NCBI GenBank assembly: GCA_049841275.1
Contig: JASGDN010000049.1
Coordinates: 11,837 to 75,836, forward strand
Source: JASGDN01 sp049841275
GTDB taxonomy: Bacteria > Chloroflexota > Chloroflexia > Thermomicrobiales > UBA6265
Reading direction: 5' to 3'
DNA length: 64,000 nucleotides
The position numbers and the translations under genes are program-made. Below, piece after piece: positions 17,211 to 24,680 of this stretch; positions within the stretch are counted from its first letter, which is position 1; each line of letters starts with the position of its first letter. The notes under the pieces were generated by a model, which was not told the origin of the DNA, ran no database searches, and saw only the letters and a program-made list of their open reading frames with translations.

Positions 17211-18650
17211 CTAGCGGTTCTCGGCGGCCATCTTCTCCGCGGCCTCAACGACCTCGTCGATGCTGCCCTTGTAGCGGAACGCCCCCTCCGGCAGATGGTC
17301 GTGCTTGCCGTCGAGGATCTCCCGGAACGAGCGCACGGTGTCCGCCAGCGAGACGAAGCGGCCCGGATTGCCGGTGAACTGCTCGGCGGTGAAGTACGGC
17401 TGCGACATGAACAGCTCGATGCGCCGCGCACGGTCGACGATCTGCTTGTCCTCGTCGGAGAGTTCTTCCACACCGAGGATGGCGATGATGTCCTGCAGGT
17501 CGCGGTAGCGCTGGAGCACTTGCTGCACGCCACGGGCCACCTGGTAGTGCTCCTCACCCACGATCAACGGATCGAGGATGCGAGACGTGGAAGCCAAGGG
17601 GTCCACCGCCGGGAAGAGACCGCGCTCGGCGATCGACCGTTCGAGCGAGATCGTCGCGTCGAGGTGGGCGAACACGGAACTCGGCGCCGGGTCGGTGTAG
17701 TCGTCTGCAGGCACGTAGACGGCCTGGACCGAGGTGATGGATCCGGTCTTGGTCGACGTGATGCGCTCCTGGAGCTGTCCCATCTCGCTGGCCAACGTCG
17801 GCTGGTAGCCCACGGCGCTCGGCATACGACCGAGAAGGGCCGAGACCTCGGAACCTGCCTGCACGAAGCGGAAGATATTGTCGATGAAGACGAGGACATC
17901 GCGTCCCTCGTCGCGGAAGTACTCCGCCATCGTCAGGCCGGTGAGGGCAACGCGAAGGCGGGCGCCTGGCGGCTCGTTCATCTGCCCGAAGACGAGCGCG
18001 GTCTGGTCGCGCACACCGGACTCGGCAAGTTCGCCCCAGAGGGCGGTGCCTTCGCGGGTCCGCTCGCCGACGCCACAGAAGACGGAGTAACCGCCAAACT
18101 CCGCCGCGATGTTGCGGATGAGCTCGGTGATGACCACGGTCTTGCCGACGCCTGCGCCGCCGAAGACGCCAATCTTGCCGCCGCGGGTGAACGGAGCGAT
18201 GAGGTCGATGACCTTCGAACCCGTCTCCAGCACCTCGACCTTGGTCGACTGCTCGTCGAATCGGGGAGGATCGGCGTGAATGGGCCGGAACTCGACCGCC
18301 TTCACGTCGCCCTGCTCGTCGATCGCGGCGCCGGTCACGTTGAACATGCGGCCGAGGGTCGCCGGGCCAACCGGCACCGCGATAGCCTTGCCAGTGTCGA
18401 TAGCATCCTGACCGCGGCGCAGGCCGTCGGTAGTGCTCATGGCAACGGCGCGAACGCGGTCGTTGCCGAGGTGGATCTGGACTTCAAGGACGAGCTTGGT
18501 GCCATTCGGCAGCGTCGTCTCAAGGGCGTTGTAGATCTCCGGGAGTTGATCGGGTGGGAACTCGATGTCGACGACGACGCCGGTGACCTGAACGATCTTG
18601 CCGGTGGCGCCGCCCGTCTTGGTTTCGGGAGCAACTGCGGCTGCAGCCAT
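17211..18650 (-). CDS. atpD: F1Fo ATP synthase beta subunit
   Basis: The catalytic beta subunit, 479 residues, is of normal length apart from a short Ala-rich start (MAAAAVAPETKTGG). The barrel domain begins GKIVQVTGVVVDIEF. The P-loop is GVFGGAGVGKTVVI, followed by the catalytic Glu in CGVGERTREG. The Walker B region is VLVFIDNIFRF, and the helical domain contains EVSALLGRMPSAVGYQPTL, the conserved catch-loop region. Three copies alternate with alpha in the F1 head and make ATP. It sits between atpG and atpC, with an intercistronic hairpin (18686-18710) on the atpG side. No oddities were seen. Confidence 0.98.
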   Translation of the reverse strand: MAAAAVAPETKTGGATGKIVQVTGVVVDIEFPPDQLPEIYNALETTLPNGTKLVLEVQIHLGNDRVRAVAMSTTDGLRRGQDAIDTGKAIAVPVGPATLGRMFNVTGAAIDEQGDVKAVEFRPIHADPPRFDEQSTKVEVLETGSKVIDLIAPFTRGGKIGVFGGAGVGKTVVITELIRNIAAEFGGYSVFCGVGERTREGTALWGELAESGVRDQTALVFGQMNEPPGARLRVALTGLTMAEYFRDEGRDVLVFIDNIFRFVQAGSEVSALLGRMPSAVGYQPTLASEMGQLQERITSTKTGSITSVQAVYVPADDYTDPAPSSVFAHLDATISLERSIAERGLFPAVDPLASTSRILDPLIVGEEHYQVARGVQQVLQRYRDLQDIIAILGVEELSDEDKQIVDRARRIELFMSQPYFTAEQFTGNPGRFVSLADTVRSFREILDGKHDHLPEGAFRYKGSIDEVVEAAEKMAAENR

Positions 18651-18685
18651 GGTGCGTGCCTCGCTTCGTAAAGGGTCCTGTTCAG

Positions 18686-18710
18686 GTCACCGGCGACAGC
18701 CGCCGGTGAC
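18686..18710 (-). other. Intercistronic stem-loop between atpG and atpD
   Basis: Arms 18686-18695 and 18701-18710 (GTCACCGGCG and its complement) are a perfect 10-bp stem with a 5-nt loop. No T-tract follows on the minus strand, so it is more likely an mRNA-processing or stability element than a terminator. Confidence 0.6.
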
Positions 18711-18726
18711 AGGCTCGAATCTGGTG

Positions 18727-19605
18727 TTACTCGACGCGGAAGGCGTTCGCGCCAGCAGCGATCTCGGCGACCTCGTTGGTGATCTGTGCCTGGCGCGCCT
18801 TGTTCAACGCGAGCTGGAGATCGGAGGTGAGCTCCTTCGCGTTGTCGGTCGCGTTGCGCATCGCCACCATCTGGGCCGAGTAGAACGACGCCACGTTGTC
18901 GAGCGCCGTCTGGTAGACCAGCCCCTCGACATAGCGCGGAAGGATGCCGTTCAGCACCTCCTCCGGGCTCGGCTCGAAGATGTAGTCCTCGGTCGTGCCG
19001 CTTCGCTCGGGCCGGACGATGGGCAGCAGCTGGATCTGTTCCGGGCGCTGCACCAGCGTGTTGATGAACTTCGAATAGATCAGATGCACCGCATCGACGT
19101 TGCCCTTCAGGAATTCGTCGATCGCAATCTGCGTCGCCGGGCGGATATCATCGAGACCCGGCGCATCGCCAAGACCCTGGAACTCCGCAATCGCATTCTG
19201 CCTGGTCCGCGCGCAGAACTGGATGCCCTTCTTGCCGATGGCAATCACCTTGACATCCACGCCGGCCGCCTTCTGCTCGCGCAGGTAGACGCTCACCCGG
19301 CGCAGGATGTTCGCCGTGAGGGCGCCGGCAAGACCGCGATCCGGGGTCACCAGAATCAGCGCGGTCGTCTTGATCTCGCTCCGGGCCTGGAGCAGCGGAA
19401 ACGCCTTCAGCTGCTCCGGATCGTTCTGGGCCGCCGCCAGATCGCCGAGCACCTGGCTCAGACGCTCGTAGTAGGGGCGGCTGCGGACCACACGGTCCTG
19501 GGCGCGGCGCATCTTCGATGCAGCCACCATCTCCAGCGCGCGCGTAATCTGCGACATGTTCTTGACGCTGCGGATGCGGCGACGAATTTCACGTGGGCTT
19601 GGCAT
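18727..19605 (-). CDS. atpG: F1Fo ATP synthase gamma subunit
   Basis: The 292-residue gamma subunit is the rotor shaft that runs through the alpha3beta3 head. The N-terminal helix MPSPREIRRRIRSVKNMSQI continues into TRALEMVAASKMRRAQ. The central Rossmann-like part contains LILVTPDRGLAGALTANI, the family signature (about residues 100-117). The C-terminal helix MVAMRNATDNAKELTSDL and ALNKARQAQITNEVAEI matches the second half of the coiled-coil shaft. A Shine-Dalgarno-like AGGATGAGG precedes the ATG, and only 19 bp separate it from atpA, so the two are closely coupled. Confidence 0.97.
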   Translation of the reverse strand: MPSPREIRRRIRSVKNMSQITRALEMVAASKMRRAQDRVVRSRPYYERLSQVLGDLAAAQNDPEQLKAFPLLQARSEIKTTALILVTPDRGLAGALTANILRRVSVYLREQKAAGVDVKVIAIGKKGIQFCARTRQNAIAEFQGLGDAPGLDDIRPATQIAIDEFLKGNVDAVHLIYSKFINTLVQRPEQIQLLPIVRPERSGTTEDYIFEPSPEEVLNGILPRYVEGLVYQTALDNVASFYSAQMVAMRNATDNAKELTSDLQLALNKARQAQITNEVAEIAAGANAFRVE

Positions 19606-19624
19606 ATCGCCTCATCCTCTCGTG

Positions 19625-21172
19625 TTAGTCGGCCGCAGTCGCGCTGGATGCGCTGCTGCCATAGTTGTTGGTCGCCTTGAAGTCCTTGGTGGCCTTCGTC
19701 AGATCGGCAACGATCTCGTCGGTCAAGGCCTTCTCGGTCTTGATCCGCTCGAGCAGATCGACGTGCGACGTGGTGAGATACTCCAGGTACCCGGCCTCGA
19801 AGGCGCGGATCTGATCCACGGCCACATCGTCCAGGTGACCGGCGGAACCAGCCCACAGGATCGCCACCTGCTGCTCCACCGGGAGCGGGCTGTACTGCGG
19901 CTGCTTCAGGACCTCGGTCATGCGCTGGCCGCGCTCGATCTGGCGGCGCGTCGACGGATCGAGGTCGCTGGTGCCGAACTGCGCGAAAGCCGCCAGCGAG
20001 CGGTAGTTCGCCATATCGAGGCGGAGGCTACCGGCCACCGAGCGCATGGCCTTGATCTGGGCCGAACCACCGACGCGCGACACCGAAAGACCGGTATTGA
20101 TGGCCGGGCGGATACCGCCATAGAAGAGGTCGGTCTCCAGGAAGATCTGGCCGTCGGTGATGGAGATCACGTTCGTCGGGATGTAGGCCGAGATGTCGCC
20201 GGCCTGCGTCTCGATGATCGGCAGCGAGGTCAGCGAGCCGCCACCCAGCGCATCGTTCATGCGCGCAGAGCGCTCGAGCAGACGGGAGTGGAGGTAGAAG
20301 ACATCGCCCGGATACGCCTCGCGTCCCGGTGGGCGGCGCACCAGCAGCGACACCTGGCGGTAGGCCTGGGCCTGCTTCGTCAGGTCGTCGTAGATGATGA
20401 GCGCATCGCGGCCGCTCTCCATGAACTCCTCGCCCATCGCGGTGCCGGAGAACGGCGCAATGTACTGGAGCGCAGCTGGGTCGGACGCCGAGGCAACGAC
20501 GACGATGGTGTGCTTCATCGCGTCGTTCTCTTCGAGGATGCGGACGATCTGCGCGACCTGGGCACGCTTCTGTCCGATGGCGACGTAAATGCAGAGCACC
20601 CCACTGTCGCGCTGGTTGATGATCGAGTCGACGCCGATGGTGGTCTTGCCGGTCTGGCGGTCACCGAGGATCAGCTGACGCTGGCCACGACCGATGGCGG
20701 TCATGGCGTCGATAGCCTTGATGCCAGTCTGAAGCGCGGTCTTCACGTCCTGGCGCTGAATGACGCCCGGCGCGATGCGCTCGATATCGCGAGCCTTGTC
20801 CGTGACGATCGGGCCCTTGCCGTCGATCGGCTGCCCCAGCGCGTCGACCACGCGGCCCAGGAGGGCATCGCCCACGGGAACCGACGCAATCTTGCCCGTG
20901 GTGCGGACCTCGTCGCCCTCTTCGATGGTGGTGTAGTCGCCGAACACGATGACGGCCACCGTGTCCTCACCAAGGTTGAGGGCCAGGCCCTGGGTCCCAG
21001 TCTTGGTGAACTCGACGAGCTCGCTGGCCATCACCTGCGTGAGGCCGTAGACCGTGGCGACGCCGTCACCGATGCCGATGACGGTCCCCACGTTCGTAAT
21101 CGTTGCCTGGTCTGAGAATCCCTGGATCTGCTGCTTGAGCAGATCACTGATCTCGGTCGCGCGTACCGCCAT
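19625..21172 (-). CDS. atpA: F1Fo ATP synthase alpha subunit
   Basis: The 515-residue alpha subunit holds the non-catalytic nucleotide sites of F1. It begins MAVRATEISDLLKQQIQGF, the normal start, although the frame is open for another 51 codons upstream; GGAG lies 5 nt before the ATG at 21172. The P-loop is LILGDRQTGKTTIGVD and the Walker B region is DALIIYDDLTKQAQAYRQ. The conserved VSRVGGSAQIKAMR segment with its arginine finger lies at about residue 370. The C-terminus is short and Ser/Ala-rich (NNYGSSASSATAAD). It sits between atpH, 200 bp away across a stem-forming gap, and atpG. Confidence 0.98.
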   Translation of the reverse strand: MAVRATEISDLLKQQIQGFSDQATITNVGTVIGIGDGVATVYGLTQVMASELVEFTKTGTQGLALNLGEDTVAVIVFGDYTTIEEGDEVRTTGKIASVPVGDALLGRVVDALGQPIDGKGPIVTDKARDIERIAPGVIQRQDVKTALQTGIKAIDAMTAIGRGQRQLILGDRQTGKTTIGVDSIINQRDSGVLCIYVAIGQKRAQVAQIVRILEENDAMKHTIVVVASASDPAALQYIAPFSGTAMGEEFMESGRDALIIYDDLTKQAQAYRQVSLLVRRPPGREAYPGDVFYLHSRLLERSARMNDALGGGSLTSLPIIETQAGDISAYIPTNVISITDGQIFLETDLFYGGIRPAINTGLSVSRVGGSAQIKAMRSVAGSLRLDMANYRSLAAFAQFGTSDLDPSTRRQIERGQRMTEVLKQPQYSPLPVEQQVAILWAGSAGHLDDVAVDQIRAFEAGYLEYLTTSHVDLLERIKTEKALTDEIVADLTKATKDFKATNNYGSSASSATAAD

Positions 21173-21258
21173 GATCGCTCCGTTCTTCCGCGGCATCAGT
21201 GCCGCGCCACGCGGTCCTGCCCGTTGCCGTGGGATGGTGCCGTGGATGATTGCCGATT

Positions 21259-21307
21259 GTCGTCCCGAACTGATGCATGCTCTCGCCGTGCGGAAGGCCG
21301 GGACGAC
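21259..21307 (-). other. Inverted repeat in the atpH-atpA gap
   Basis: GTCGTCCCG (21259-21267) and CGGGACGAC (21299-21307) are a perfect 9-bp inverted repeat with a 31-nt loop. The 200-bp gap has no gene I can support. The repeat is one of several stem-forming gaps in this operon. Confidence 0.4.
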
Positions 21308-21372
21308 CTCCTGACTCCGCACCAACCTGCGTCACCTGCCGCGTGGCGAAACTCCTGTCGCGAGGACCGGAA

Positions 21373-21900
21373 TCAGGCGGCGAGGCGCGCCCGCAGGTTC
21401 CGCAGCTGGTTGATGACGCTTCCATCGATCAACTGGTCGCCGATGCGCGCCACGATTCCCCCGATGATCTCGGGATCGACCGTCATACGCAATTGCACAT
21501 CCCGGCCAAGCAGCTGTTTCAGCTGCCGGCTGACGAGCGCCTGCCCGTCCGCCTCCAATGGCTCGGCGGTGGTGACATCCACCCGCACGATCCCCTTGGA
21601 GGCCAGATCGGCCTCGTCCACGAGCGCAGCCACATCCGGCAGGATGACGACCTTGCGCCGCTCGATGAGCATCTTCACCAGGTTCAGCGCCTCCGGATGC
21701 AGATCCGGCAGCACCTTTTGAACGACGGAGAGCTTTTCGCTATTGCTGATGTTTGGATTGGCAAAGAACCCGCTCGCCTCGGGGCCAGCGACCAGATCGG
21801 CAAGGCCGTTCAGGTCACGCTGCCACCGGTCGAAGTTTCCCTCGTCCGTTGCCAGCTCGATGACCGCCTGTGCGTAGCGCATCGCCGAACCGCTCGCCAT
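21373..21900 (-). CDS. atpH: F1Fo ATP synthase delta subunit
   Basis: The 175-residue delta subunit sits on top of F1 and ties it to the peripheral b stalk. MASGSAMRYAQAVIELA is the expected N-terminal helix. The six-helix N-domain continues to SEKLSVVQKVLPDLHPEALN. The C-terminal signature reads VRVDVTTAEPLEADGQALV, then MTVDPEIIGGIVARIGDQLIDGSV minus its last residues, the conserved delta/OSCP end. Length is normal. It follows atpF with a 98-bp gap that can form a stem and precedes atpA, in the standard order. Confidence 0.95.
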   Translation of the reverse strand: MASGSAMRYAQAVIELATDEGNFDRWQRDLNGLADLVAGPEASGFFANPNISNSEKLSVVQKVLPDLHPEALNLVKMLIERRKVVILPDVAALVDEADLASKGIVRVDVTTAEPLEADGQALVSRQLKQLLGRDVQLRMTVDPEIIGGIVARIGDQLIDGSVINQLRNLRARLAA

Positions 21901-21939
21901 CGCTCGTTCCCTCGTCTCTCACCGTTCAGTACGCAGGAG

Positions 21940-21990
21940 GCAAAAGGCAGTTGGTCGAGTGGTTGTCGCCTCATCCCTCCTGCCTTCTGC
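21940..21990 (-). other. Imperfect stem-loop between atpF and atpH
   Basis: GCAAAAGGCAG (21940-21950) and CTGCCTTCTGC (21980-21990) pair over 10 of 11 positions. An overlapping alternative pairs GCAGGAGG (21933-21940) with CCTCCTGC (21976-21983). The two are mutually exclusive, so the gap could switch between structures. Function is unknown. Confidence 0.4.
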
Positions 21991-21998
21991 TTACCTCG

Positions 21999-22499
21999 CT
22001 AGTTCCGGGACACGCGCGACGCATCGGCCAGGGTCTGCTCGATCAGCTCGGCCTGGGCCTTCGGATCGAGTTCCTTGCGCACGATCTTGCCAGCCGCAAG
22101 CACGGCCAGGTCGCCAACTTCCTTCCGAAGTGCAACGCGCGCTTCTTCGGTCTGCTGGCGCAGCGTGTCTTCCGCCCGCTTGAGGTATTCCTCCTGCTGG
22201 ACGGCTGCTTCCTCACGCGCTTTCGCGATCATCTGCTCACTGGTCTGCCGCGCCGAGGCCACAATCTCCTGGGCCTCCCGCCGCGCCTGGAGCAGCGCAT
22301 CTTCGTTGCGCGCCTGGGTTTCCTTGAGCTCCGCCTGCATCCGCTCGGCAGAGGCCATACTCTCCCGAATCCGCTCCGCACGCTGATCGAGCACCCGCAC
22401 GATGGGGCCGACTGCGAACCGCCAGAGCAGATAGATGAAGACGAGGAAGGCGACCAGCTGGACGGCGAGCTGCCATCCATTGATACCCAACTTGTCCAT
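21999..22499 (-). CDS. atpF: F1Fo ATP synthase b subunit
   Basis: The 166-residue b subunit forms the peripheral stalk. One transmembrane helix near the N-terminus (GWQLAVQLVAFLVFIYLLWR, residues 8-27) is followed by a long charged helix. The seam FAVGPIVRVLDQRAERIRES is the usual dimerisation entry. Heptad-like Ala/Glu/Arg/Gln sequence then runs to the end, which has KEVGDLAVLAAGKIVRKELD as in other b subunits. A single copy is present, so the stalk is a b2 homodimer. It lies 125 bp after atpE across a very stable GC hairpin. Confidence 0.95.
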   Translation of the reverse strand: MDKLGINGWQLAVQLVAFLVFIYLLWRFAVGPIVRVLDQRAERIRESMASAERMQAELKETQARNEDALLQARREAQEIVASARQTSEQMIAKAREEAAVQQEEYLKRAEDTLRQQTEEARVALRKEVGDLAVLAAGKIVRKELDPKAQAELIEQTLADASRVSRN

Positions 22500-22554
22500 G
22501 GTCGGCCTACCCTCCGTTCACACCCATCATCGTCGCCGGCATCCGGCACGCATC

Positions 22555-22590
22555 GCGCCGGGCGCCGAATCCGGGGCCGGCGCCCGGCGC
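22555..22590 (-). other. Very stable GC stem-loop between atpE and atpF
   Basis: GCGCCGGGCGCCG (22555-22567) and CGGCGCCCGGCGC (22578-22590) pair perfectly over 13 bp with a 10-nt loop. It lies 35 bp after the atpE stop. There is no T-tract, so partial attenuation or 3'-end protection of the atpE message is likelier than full termination. Confidence 0.65.
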
Positions 22591-22624
22591 CACACGAGCG
22601 CGCCGAGCTGACCAGCCAGCAGGA

Positions 22625-22867
22625 CTAGACGAAGGCGATGATGATGGCGATAACGAAGGCGTAGATCGCGACGGCCTCGGCGAGCGCCGCACCGATGATC
22701 ATGGTCGTGCGGATCTCACCGGACGCCTCCGGGTTGCGGCCGATGGCCTCCACGGCGCCACGCACCGCCATACCGATACCGAGGCCTGGGCCGAGACCGC
22801 CAAGGCCAATGGCGATCGCCGCACCGATGTAACGCACCGCATCCGAATCGGTAATGCTTCCAAACAC
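22625..22867 (-). CDS. atpE: F1Fo ATP synthase c subunit (proteolipid)
   Basis: The 80-residue c subunit builds the ion-driven rotor ring. Two transmembrane helices are joined by the polar loop GRNPEASGE. The Gly-rich first helix contains IAIGLGGLGPGLGIGMAVRG. The ion-carrying Glu is in the second helix, GAALAEAVAIYAFV; the residue after it is Ala, and the Gln/Ser-Thr set of sodium-type rings is not evident, so proton use is more likely. The GTG at 22867 was chosen because AGGAGG lies 9 nt upstream; an upstream GTG/ATG-containing extension lacks homology. Stem-loops flank the gene on both sides (22988-23032 and 22555-22590), which suits its need for high expression. Confidence 0.95.
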   Translation of the reverse strand: MFGSITDSDAVRYIGAAIAIGLGGLGPGLGIGMAVRGAVEAIGRNPEASGEIRTTMIIGAALAEAVAIYAFVIAIIIAFV

Positions 22868-22987
22868 GTGACGAATCCTCCTGCTGGCGCCAGCCCGCTG
22901 TGTCGTGACACGAGACGGCCCCATTGCCGTAATTCAAGACGACACTCGCCGTCTCGCCTGCTGATACGAACACGAAGTTGATAGTTT

Positions 22988-23032
22988 CGAGACCCACCTG
23001 CGCGTCGTGCGGCGCGCAGGTGGGATGTCTCG
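22988..23032 (-). other. Long stem-loop between atpB and atpE
   Basis: A 12-bp perfect stem CCCACCTGCGCG (22993-23004) pairs with 23013-23024. It is extended by CGAGA (22988-22992) pairing with TCTCG (23028-23032) across a 3-nt bulge. It begins 9 bp after the atpB stop. No T-tract follows on the minus strand. It probably separates atpB from atpE expression levels or stabilises message ends. Confidence 0.65.
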
Positions 23033-23040
23033 CGAGGGAA

Positions 23041-24039
23041 TCAGTCGCCCGCGCCCGAGGCCGCGACCTTCGGATGATCCGAAGAGCCTGCCGCATCGTG
23101 CTCGTGCTCGGCCGCGTGATCGTCGCCGTGGGCGTCAGCGGCGGCCAGGGTGATGTAGATCGTGGTCAGAAGCGCGAAGACGAGCGCCTGGATGGTTCCG
23201 AACATCACTTCGAGGAATAGGAAGATCACCGGGAAGAGGAAGGGAAGGACGGCGATCTTGATGGCAGCGGCCATCGCATACATGACACCCAGGAGCACCT
23301 CACCCGCGAACACGTTTCCGAAGAGTCGTGCGGAGAGCGAGAGAATGCGTGAGAGCTCGGAGATGACCTCGATCGGGAAGATGAACGGAGGATTGGCCAT
23401 GTGCTTGAGGCGGCCACCGACGCCATGCGCCCTGATCCCGTAGATCTGGACCATCGTGAAGGTGAGCAGCGACAGCGCCAGCGTCATGTTCAGGTCGGCG
23501 GTGGGGGCGCGGAAGAAGGGAACGAGCGCCTTGTGCGTCTCCTCGTGTCCCGCCGACGATGCCTCGACATGCTCGCCGGAACCGGTGCCAGCCGTCCCCT
23601 CGTGGTCGGAGCCGGCCGTGGTTGCAGCAACGGCGGTGGCATCGGCAACCACGTGATCCCCGGCAGCCGGGCTGGCGACAGCCGTCACCGTGGCGTGCTC
23701 CACCGGCTCTTCGCGATAGACACCGATGGTGCCCATGCCGGGAAGAAGACCGGAGAAGTTCGAGAACAGGATGAAGATGAAGATGCCCGAAATCAGGGGA
23801 AGCACGGTGCGGCCGAACTTGCGCCCGGCAGAGCCCTCGACGAGACCCATGATGAACTCGATGATCATCTCCACGACGCCCTGTCCGCGGCTGGGCACGG
23901 ATTGTGCCTTGCGCGCGATGGCGGAGAAGACGATCAGCACCACCGCCATGACGATAAACATCGTCAGCATCGAGTTGGTGACAGGAATCGGGCCGATGTG
24001 AAAGAGCGTTTCCGCTGCCAGCGAAATATGCAGTTCCAT
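23041..24039 (-). CDS. atpB: F1Fo ATP synthase a subunit with His/Glu-rich insertion
   Basis: The 332-residue a subunit forms the proton half-channels. The essential Arg is in LSRILSLSARLFGNVFAGE, and PTADLNMTLALSLLTF and VMFGTIQALVFALLTTIYI are typical. Two parts are unusual. Between the SNFSGLLPGMGTIGVY loop and PTADLNM there are about 60-70 extra residues rich in Ala, Thr, His and Glu. The C-terminus after the last helix also carries about 30 His/Asp/Ala-rich residues (AHGDDHAAEHEHDAAG). Most bacterial a subunits are 220-270 residues. The ATG at 24039 was preferred over an in-frame GTG 7 codons upstream because that codon overlaps the AGGAG ribosome site. The gene opens the Fo part of the operon. 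Confidence 0.95.
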   Translation of the reverse strand: MELHISLAAETLFHIGPIPVTNSMLTMFIVMAVVLIVFSAIARKAQSVPSRGQGVVEMIIEFIMGLVEGSAGRKFGRTVLPLISGIFIFILFSNFSGLLPGMGTIGVYREEPVEHATVTAVASPAAGDHVVADATAVAATTAGSDHEGTAGTGSGEHVEASSAGHEETHKALVPFFRAPTADLNMTLALSLLTFTMVQIYGIRAHGVGGRLKHMANPPFIFPIEVISELSRILSLSARLFGNVFAGEVLLGVMYAMAAAIKIAVLPFLFPVIFLFLEVMFGTIQALVFALLTTIYITLAAADAHGDDHAAEHEHDAAGSSDHPKVAASGAGD

Positions 24040-24159
24040 GTGTCCGGCGCTACTCCTCACCCTCGGCGTCGCGAGTCTCGTTGCTTCGGGAACACCCGTG
24101 GTCCCCGCTATGTCGATGCGCGCATCGGCTCGCCGGAGCGAGAGGCCAATGCACCCTGG

Positions 24160-24471
24160 TCACGTCAGCGGCTCTTTGGGAGTTTTCCGGGAGGAAACGC
24201 GCCGTTCGATCGCACGAGAAAGCGGCCCAGCCGACCCCTTCTTCGTTCCGAGCTGAGTCAACTCATAGAGTTGATACCCGGCTGCGATCAACCCGATTCC
24301 CACCCCGACAAGCAGAAGGATTGGCGCCGTTCCCAGCATGCGATCCAGGAAGATGCCGCCCACAATAAAAACGACCAGCGATGCAACGATCGAACACCCC
24401 AGCCCGGACGCTATACCCAGCGTTCCGAGTTCCTTGCTGTCGATCGGCGATTCGGGTCGCTCGGAGGTCAC
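24160..24471 (-). CDS. atpZ: AtpZ/AtpI-family membrane protein
   Basis: This 103-residue protein with two transmembrane helices (about residues 20-42 and 50-70) is of the AtpZ/AtpI type. Members are encoded at the head of atp operons; AtpI-like proteins help assemble the c ring, and AtpZ has been linked to divalent cation handling. The first helix reads LGIASGLGCSIVASLVVFIV and is followed by GGIFLDRMLGTAPILLLVGV, the family's GGxxLD pattern. The C-terminus is basic and Ser/Lys-rich. It is the first gene after the atp promoter and is followed by a 120-bp gap before atpB. No separate larger AtpI gene is present in the operon. Confidence 0.85.
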   Translation of the reverse strand: MTSERPESPIDSKELGTLGIASGLGCSIVASLVVFIVGGIFLDRMLGTAPILLLVGVGIGLIAAGYQLYELTQLGTKKGSAGPLSRAIERRVSSRKTPKEPLT

Positions 24472-24539
24472 GCCTCACCCCTGCTGCCTGTCCGATGGTA
24501 GCACATGCCATCGTATCCTCACCAGACATCCGTGACCGG

Positions 24540-24570
24540 AGTATACCAGAGATTGTGACCGAAATCACAA
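24540..24570 (-). promoter_or_regulatory. atp operon promoter with CRP/FNR-like palindrome
   Basis: On the minus strand TATACT (24540-24545) is a good -10 element about 65 bp before atpZ. Upstream, 24553-24570 is a perfect palindrome TTGTGA-N6-TCACAA, the CRP/FNR-family consensus. The outer half-site also serves as a weak -35 (TTGTGA) at 19-bp spacing. The palindrome centre lies near -28, over the core promoter, which fits repression or an unusual activation geometry better than classical class II activation at -41.5. Confidence 0.6.
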
Positions 24571-24680
24571 ATGCTCGGGAGAACCGGCACTCCCTTTCCG
24601 AAGTATGGCATGCGTGCCGGATTGTGCCTACCTGCAGGGCGAACCCGCGTCCCATTCCGCGTCGGCTCCCTGCCGGCGTG

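Noticed and set aside
16773..18671. A 632-codon plus-strand frame opposite atpC and atpD.
   Set aside because: It is a shadow of the ATP synthase genes, as are long frames opposite atpA, mrpD, mrpA, pyrG and the DUF2207 genes.
22625..22867. A sodium-binding c ring.
   Set aside because: The residue after the ion-carrying Glu is Ala and the Gln/Ser-Thr ligand set of sodium rings is not evident.
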